Below, piece by piece: positions 5,066 to 8,927 of a stretch of DNA of 8,927 nucleotides. The notes below the pieces were generated by a model. That model saw nothing but the letters and a program-made list of their open reading frames with translations, was not told the DNA's origin and searched no databases. Position numbers and translations under genes: made by a program. Within the stretch, counting starts at the first letter, position 1. Each line of letters starts with the position of its first letter. Location: the NCBI GenBank assembly GCA_021779655.1, contig JAJYAF010000066.1:1-8927 (forward strand). The letters run 5' to 3'. This DNA is from Pseudomonadota bacterium (lineage in GTDB: Bacteria > Pseudomonadota > Alphaproteobacteria > Acetobacterales > Acetobacteraceae).

Positions 5066-7510
5066 ATGCGGAATTGGCCTGATCTACCCGTGAAGCATGC
5101 GCTGCCGGCGCTGCTGCAAAGCCTTCGCGCGGGGCGGAACGCCGTGCTGGTGGCGCCGCCCGGCGCGGGTAAAACCACGCTGGCGCCGCTGGCACTGCTC
5201 GAAGCGGATTTTGCCGGCGGCATTCTGCTGCTGGAGCCGCGCCGCCTGGCCGCCCGCGCCGCCGCCACGCGCATGGCGGGCCTTCTGGGCGAGGAGGTCG
5301 GCCGCCGCATCGGCTTTCGCACCCGGCTGGAACAGGCGGTCTCCGCCGCCACCCAAGTGGAGGTGATCACCGAAGGGCTGCTGACGAGCCGGCTGCTATC
5401 CGATCCGGGGCTTTCCGGCATCGGCTGCGTGATTTTCGATGAGGTGCATGAGCGCAGCCTGGAGGCCGACCTCGCACTCGCGCTCACGCTCGATTTGCAG
5501 CGCGCGCTGCGCCCCGAACTGCGGATCGTCGCGATGTCCGCGACCGCCGATGCCGGCCGGCTCGCCGCGCTGCTGCAGGCGGAGGTGATCGAAAGCCAGG
5601 GCCTCGCGCATCCGGTCGAAATCACGCATCTCCCGCGTGACATCCCGACCGCGCGGGAATTGCCGGAAGCCGTGGCCAGGGCCGTGCGCGAGGCGCTGGC
5701 CGCGCATACCGGCGACATCCTGGCTTTCCTTCCCGGCATGGCGGAAATCCGCCGCACCGAAGCCCTGCTTTCCGGCTGCCCGGCCCTGGTGCTGCCGCTG
5801 CATGGCGAACTGCCGCCGCAAGCCCAGGATCTGGCGCTGCGCGAGCAGGGCCGCCGCCGCGTGGTGCTGGCCACGTCCATCGCCGAGACCTCGCTCACCG
5901 TGCCCGGCGTGCGCATCGTGATCGACGGCGGCTTCCGCCGCGCGCCGCGCCTGGACGTATCCAGCGGGCTCACGCGCCTCGCCACGCTGCGCATCAGCCG
6001 CGCCGCCGCCGCGCAGCGTGCGGGCCGCGCCGGGCGCGAGGCCCCGGGCATCGCCATCCGGCTATGGAGCGAGGCGCTGCATCGCGGGCTGCCGGCCTTC
6101 GACCGGCCGGAGATTTTCGAGGCCGAGCTTTCCGGCCTGGCCCTTGCGTGCGCCGCCTGGGGGGAGCGGCCGGAAGATCTGCCCTTTGCCGATGCGCCGC
6201 CGGCCGGCGCGCTGGCGGCCGCCCGCGCCCTGCTGGGCGAGCTTGGCGCGCTGGATGAGGCAGGCAGGATCACCGAAACCGGCCGGGCGATGGCCCGGCT
6301 GCGCGCCGAGCCGCGGCTCGCCGCGATGATGGTTGCCGCCCGCACACCGCCAGAGCGCGCGCTGGCGGCCGAACTGGCGGCGATTCTGGAGGAGCGCGAC
6401 CCGCTGGCGCGCGGGGCCTCGGCCGACATCGCGCTGCGCCGCGACGCGCTGGCGGGAAAAATCCCGGGAAAAATCCCGGGCAAAATACCGGCCGAGCGGG
6501 CAACCCTCTCCCGTATCCGTCAGGCGGTGAAAATCTACCGCGCCCGGCTCGGACTCGCGCCCGCCGTCATGGCGGAGGGCGCGCCCGGCGCCCTGCTGGC
6601 CGCGGCGTTTCCCGACCGGGTGGGGCAGAGCCGGGGCGAGCCCGGCTCCTACCGCCTCTCCGGCGGCGGCGGCGGCCGGCTGGACGCGGCGGACCCGCTC
6701 GCCCGCTCCCGGCTGCTGGTCGCGGCGGCGCTGGACAGCAAGGGCGCGCGCATCCGCCTGGGCGCGCCGGTCGATGGGGAAACCCTGCCGGAGCCGCTCC
6801 TGCGCCGCTGCAAAACCACCCGCGAGGCCGGGTTCGACCCGGTGAGCGGCAGCGTGCTGACGCGCGAACGGCTGCGGCTGGGCGCGCTGATCCTCTCGGA
6901 CCGCACCATTCCGGCCGAGCCCGCGGAAATGCGGGCGGCGCTGGCCCGGGCGCTGGCCAACCGGCCCGACCAGCTTGATTGGTCGCGGGCGGCGCTGGAT
7001 TTGCAGGCGCGCGCGGCGCGGATGCGCGAAATCGACCCGGCGTTTCCCGATCTCTCTCGCGCGGCGCTGAGCGCCAATGCCGAGGAATGGCTCGCTCCCT
7101 TCCTCGCCGGCTGCACGAATCTGCGGGAGGCGAAGTCGCTAAACCTTGCCGCCGTGCTCCGCTCCCGCCTCACCCACCGGCAGATGGCCGCGCTCGATGA
7201 GATTTTGCCGGCGCAGCTCGCGCTGCCCCACGGCCCGTTGCGGATCGACTACACCCAGCCCGTCCCGCTCGCCGCCGCGCCGGCGCGACATTTCTATGGG
7301 ATGGATGAAATGCCAAGGCTCGCGGGAGGCCGCGTTCCCCTCCAGCTTGCTTTGCTTTCGCCGGCCGGCCGGCCGATCGCCATTACCGCCGATTTGCCGA
7401 GTTTCTGGCGCAATGGCTGGCGCGATGCCCGGCGCGACATGCGCGGCCGCTACCCGAAGCATGACTGGCCCGAGGCGCCCTGGCTGGCCACGCCGCGCCG
7501 CAGCGCTTGA
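5066..7510 (+). CDS. hrpB: ATP-dependent helicase HrpB (DEAH-box)
   Basis: The 814-residue product matches bacterial HrpB, a DEAH/RHA-like helicase whose physiological substrate is still poorly defined. Seen: Walker A APPGAGKTT with Lys36, motif Ia LLLEPRRLAARAAA, Ib ITEGLL, motif II DEVH (125-128), motif III SAT (158-160), TSIAETSLT (motif V region, about 270-278) and motif VI QRAGRAGR (317-324). An HA2/ratchet-like region follows, then the HrpB-specific C-terminus with LRIDYTQPVPL, PRLAGGRVPLQLALLSPAGRP and MRGRYPKHDWPEAPW. The length fits the family. I chose ATG 5066 because it puts the conserved LP...LL..LRAGRNAVL segment near residue 7. ATG 5048 (MIRGAIM...) is an alternative; neither has a good Shine-Dalgarno. 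An upstream in-frame extension to 4886 would overlap the divergent gene and adds nothing recognisable. A GKIP triple repeat lies at 464-475. Confidence 0.94.
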   Translation: MRNWPDLPVKHALPALLQSLRAGRNAVLVAPPGAGKTTLAPLALLEADFAGGILLLEPRRLAARAAATRMAGLLGEEVGRRIGFRTRLEQAVSAATQVEVITEGLLTSRLLSDPGLSGIGCVIFDEVHERSLEADLALALTLDLQRALRPELRIVAMSATADAGRLAALLQAEVIESQGLAHPVEITHLPRDIPTARELPEAVARAVREALAAHTGDILAFLPGMAEIRRTEALLSGCPALVLPLHGELPPQAQDLALREQGRRRVVLATSIAETSLTVPGVRIVIDGGFRRAPRLDVSSGLTRLATLRISRAAAAQRAGRAGREAPGIAIRLWSEALHRGLPAFDRPEIFEAELSGLALACAAWGERPEDLPFADAPPAGALAAARALLGELGALDEAGRITETGRAMARLRAEPRLAAMMVAARTPPERALAAELAAILEERDPLARGASADIALRRDALAGKIPGKIPGKIPAERATLSRIRQAVKIYRARLGLAPAVMAEGAPGALLAAAFPDRVGQSRGEPGSYRLSGGGGGRLDAADPLARSRLLVAAALDSKGARIRLGAPVDGETLPEPLLRRCKTTREAGFDPVSGSVLTRERLRLGALILSDRTIPAEPAEMRAALARALANRPDQLDWSRAALDLQARAARMREIDPAFPDLSRAALSANAEEWLAPFLAGCTNLREAKSLNLAAVLRSRLTHRQMAALDEILPAQLALPHGPLRIDYTQPVPLAAAPARHFYGMDEMPRLAGGRVPLQLALLSPAGRPIAITADLPSFWRNGWRDARRDMRGRYPKHDWPEAPWLATPRRSA
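6455..6490 (+). repeat. Three-copy 12-bp tandem repeat inside hrpB
   Basis: GGAAAAATCCCG is present twice exactly (6455-6466, 6467-6478), then as GGCAAAATACCG (6479-6490, two changes). It is in frame and encodes GKIP three times (residues 464-475), in a linker between the ratchet-like region and the C-terminal half. The AT-rich unit stands out from the GC-rich surroundings. Confidence 0.9.
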
Positions 7511-7535
7511 TCGGGACCGGCCGGCCGCCTAGAGT
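7507..7535 (+). promoter_or_regulatory. Possible housekeeping promoter upstream of ogt
   Basis: TTGATC (7507-7512, overlapping the hrpB stop codon) and TAGAGT (7530-7535) are separated by 17 bp. Each matches the sigma-70 consensus at 4 of 6 positions. A start near 7542 would give a leader of about 138 nt before the preferred ogt start. No other candidate as good is seen in the gap. Confidence 0.3.
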
Positions 7536-7679
7536 GAAGGGGCAAACCGTGCTGAAGCGTCGCCTGAGGATCGAACGTCATTGAGATCAGGGCCGCTTCC
7601 GCTTTCGGGGGTTGGCCGCGCGCCGTCGGACCGGCCTGATCGGACGCCGGCGCGGAAACGGGACGAACTGGAGAAGCCA
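7511..7679 (+). other. 169-bp non-coding gap between hrpB and ogt, with nested inverted repeat
   Basis: No ATG start in the ogt frame and no recognisable protein is found here. GAAGCG (7554-7559) pairs with CGCTTC (7594-7599), and inside it CCTGA (7563-7567) pairs with TCAGG (7587-7591), so the transcript could fold into an interrupted 46-nt hairpin just after the possible start site. There is no following T-tract, so it is not a classic terminator. A GTG-started 16-codon frame (7534-7584) overlaps it, but nothing else supports it as a gene. The function is unknown. Confidence 0.35.
7670..7676 (+). promoter_or_regulatory. Strong Shine-Dalgarno that selects a TTG start for ogt
   Basis: GGAGAAG ends 3 nt before TTG at 7680, and its GGAG core lies 6 nt before that codon. 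The ogt frame upstream has no ATG or GTG between 7581 and 7680, only a TTG at 7581 without a Shine-Dalgarno. This makes TTG 7680 the best start. Confidence 0.65.
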
Positions 7680-8126
7680 TTGCCGCAACTATCCCTGCAT
7701 TCGCCGGTCGGCGATCTCACCATTTCCGAGGAAGACGGGGAAATCGTCGCCCTGGACTGGGGCTGGGGACGGGATCAGACCGGCACGCCTTTGCTGATCC
7801 GGGCCAGAGCCGCGCTCCAGGCATATTTCCAAGGCGGGCCGATGGCGGAACTGCCGCTCAATCCACGCGGCTCCGCCTATCGCCAGCGGGTCTGGCGGGC
7901 GCTGCGGCAAATCCCCGCCGGACAGACATGCAGCTATCGGCAGATCGCGGCGATCGCCGGCGGGTCCGCGCGCTCGGTCGGTGGCGCCAACGCCGCCAAC
8001 CCCATCGCGATTTTCATTCCTTGCCACCGCGTTGTCGGCACGGACGGGCTTGGCGGCTATTCCGGCGGGGACGGGCTTGCAACCAAGCGCCGGCTGCTCG
8101 CCCTGGAACAAGGCCAGCCGATCTGA
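7680..8126 (+). CDS. ogt: Methylated-DNA--protein-cysteine S-methyltransferase (Ogt/MGMT family)
   Basis: The 148-residue product is a suicide DNA-repair protein that moves the alkyl group from O6-alkylguanine (and O4-alkylthymine) to its own cysteine. The active site IPCHRVV has acceptor Cys115. Also seen are the SYRQIA segment with Tyr86, the SARSVGGANAANP recognition-helix region with the likely arginine finger Arg98, and the C-terminal GLGGYSGGDGLATKRRLLALE. The N-terminus (LPQLSLHSPVGDLTISEEDG) has the short beta-sheet domain typical of small Ogt proteins, and there is no Ada-type regulatory domain. The start is TTG with a strong Shine-Dalgarno; extending to TTG 7581 would add a Pro/Arg-rich leader unlike the family. 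The quinone oxidoreductase gene begins 19 bp after the stop, so the two may share a transcript. No Ada-box-like control site is evident. Confidence 0.93.
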   Translation: MPQLSLHSPVGDLTISEEDGEIVALDWGWGRDQTGTPLLIRARAALQAYFQGGPMAELPLNPRGSAYRQRVWRALRQIPAGQTCSYRQIAAIAGGSARSVGGANAANPIAIFIPCHRVVGTDGLGGYSGGDGLATKRRLLALEQGQPI

Positions 8127-8145
8127 ACTAGGGCGGAAGCAGAGA

Positions 8146-8927
8146 ATGTCCAAGGCGATCCGCATTCATCAGGCCGGCGGCCCGGAGGTGATGAAATGGG
8201 AAACGGTGCCAACGCCGGAACCGGGGCCGGGCGAGGTTCTTTTGCGCCACCATGCGGTGGGCCTGAACTACATCGATGTGTATTTCCGCACCGGGCTTTA
8301 TAAAACGGCGCTGCCTGCCACGCCCGGCATGGAAGGCGCGGGCACCGTGCTGGCCGTGGGGCCTGGTGTGAAGGCGTTTCGGCCGGGTGACCGGGTGGCC
8401 TATGCCGGCGGTGCCATCGGCGCCTATGCCACCGAGCGGACGATCCCGGCGGAACGGCTGGTGAGGCTTCCGGAGACCATCGGGTTCGAGACCGCCGCGG
8501 CGATGATGCTCCAGGGGATGACCGCCGAATACCTGCTGCGCCGGACCTACCGGGTGAAAAAAGGCCAGACAATCCTGGTCCACGCGGCTGCCGGCGGCGT
8601 CGGGCTCATTCTGTGCCAATGGGCGAAGCATCTGGGCGTGCATGTGATCGGCGTCGTCTCCACGGCCGAGAAAGCCGCGCTCGCCCAAGCGAACGGGGCC
8701 GAACACATCATCATCGGCCATGACAATCTCGCCGCCGAGGTGAAGAAGCTTACCGGCGGCGCCATGCTGCCGGTGGTGTATGACAGCGTGGGAAAGGACA
8801 CGTTCAACGCCAGCCTCGATTGCCTGGCGCCGCTTGGCTTCATGGTGAGCTACGGCAACGCCTCCGGCCCGGTGCCGCCGGTGGACCTCCTGGCGCTCTC
8901 CGCCCGTGGCAGCCTTTATCTTACCCG
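8146..8927 (+). CDS. Quinone oxidoreductase, zeta-crystallin type (MDR family), truncated at window edge
   Basis: The first 260 residues of a cytosolic NADPH-dependent quinone oxidoreductase are present; relatives have about 325, so roughly 65 residues lie outside the window. The N-terminal GroES-like domain shows GPEVMKWE, PGPGEVLLRHHAVGLNYIDVYFR (given here in parts: PGPGEVLL, then NYIDVYFR at 41-48) and TPGMEGAGTV. The Rossmann domain carries GQTILVHAAAGGVG (AAAGGVG at 147-153) followed by LILCQWAK, which fits the quinone oxidoreductase/zeta-crystallin signature. Zinc-binding cysteines of the alcohol dehydrogenases are absent, as expected. ATG 8146 has GGAAG at 8135-8139 as a Shine-Dalgarno with 6 nt spacing. 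It follows ogt closely on the same strand. It resembles E. coli QorA, but the symbol is withheld because the family has many paralogues and substrate cannot be read from sequence. Confidence 0.93.
   Translation, partial: MSKAIRIHQAGGPEVMKWETVPTPEPGPGEVLLRHHAVGLNYIDVYFRTGLYKTALPATPGMEGAGTVLAVGPGVKAFRPGDRVAYAGGAIGAYATERTIPAERLVRLPETIGFETAAAMMLQGMTAEYLLRRTYRVKKGQTILVHAAAGGVGLILCQWAKHLGVHVIGVVSTAEKAALAQANGAEHIIIGHDNLAAEVKKLTGGAMLPVVYDSVGKDTFNASLDCLAPLGFMVSYGNASGPVPPVDLLALSARGSLYLT

Noticed and set aside
5026..6483. 485-codon open frame on the minus strand
   Set aside because: It is antisense to hrpB and dominated by Ser, Arg and Ala. The hrpB helicase motifs on the other strand settle the coding strand.
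7517..7526. CCGGCCGGCC palindrome after hrpB as a terminator
   Set aside because: The palindrome has no loop and no following T-run; such GC palindromes are common in this base composition.
7534..7584. 16-codon GTG-started frame in the ogt leader (possible leader peptide)
   Set aside because: There is no Shine-Dalgarno and no regulatory codon pattern; a frame this short is expected by chance.
7619..7654. CGCGCCG / CGGCGCG inverted arms upstream of ogt
   Set aside because: The arms are pure GC with a 22-nt unpaired loop, so chance pairing is likely in this composition.
7581..7679. 33-codon N-terminal extension of ogt from TTG 7581
   Set aside because: It has no Shine-Dalgarno, encodes a Pro/Arg-rich stretch unlike Ogt, and a better TTG start with GGAG spacing exists at 7680.
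1..8927. Search for an undescribed defence, mobile or biosynthetic system
   Set aside because: All long frames with convincing composition belong to known housekeeping families; no transposase, integrase, nuclease-methylase set, repeat array or orphan gene cluster is present.

Overview
The window looks like ordinary chromosomal DNA from a GC-rich alphaproteobacterium. The Suv3-like helicase at the left edge, a family typical of Alphaproteobacteria and mitochondria, is the best taxonomic clue. The general flavour resembles Rhodospirillales/Acetobacteraceae, but I cannot fix the genus. Coding density is high, codon use looks uniform, and I see no insertion sequence, phage gene, tRNA, rRNA, CRISPR array or clear sign of horizontal transfer.

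Layout: (1) 1-548, minus: N-terminal part of a Suv3-like DExH helicase, running off the left edge. (2) 549-648: a divergent intergenic region with a candidate heat-shock (RpoH) promoter pointing at htpG. (3) 649-2499, plus: htpG (Hsp90), joined by a TGATG stop/start overlap to (4) rdgB, 2499-3095, plus (ITP/XTP pyrophosphatase). (5) 3106-5016, minus: a complete DsbD/ScsB-type transmembrane thiol-disulfide reductase, convergent with rdgB with only 10 bp between them. (6) 5066-7510, plus: hrpB DEAH-box helicase, divergent from the dsbD-like gene across 49 bp. (7) 7511-7679: a 169-bp non-coding stretch with a possible promoter and a nested inverted repeat. (8) 7680-8126, plus: ogt-type O6-methylguanine-DNA methyltransferase, probably starting at TTG behind a strong Shine-Dalgarno. 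(9) 8146-8927, plus: N-terminal 260 residues of a zeta-crystallin-type quinone oxidoreductase, cut by the right edge.

Several products suit stress or maintenance roles: protein folding (HtpG), nucleotide-pool cleaning (RdgB), alkylation repair (Ogt), periplasmic thiol redox (DsbD-like), quinone reduction and two RNA-type helicases. Only htpG-rdgB (overlap) and ogt-qor (19-bp gap) look like transcription units. A shared stress programme is inference.

I found no convincing undescribed system. The items most worth a second look are the htpG promoter with its possible spread to rdgB, two in-frame tandem micro-repeats (in htpG and hrpB), a near-leaderless promoter arrangement for the dsbD-like gene, and the structured leader before ogt.
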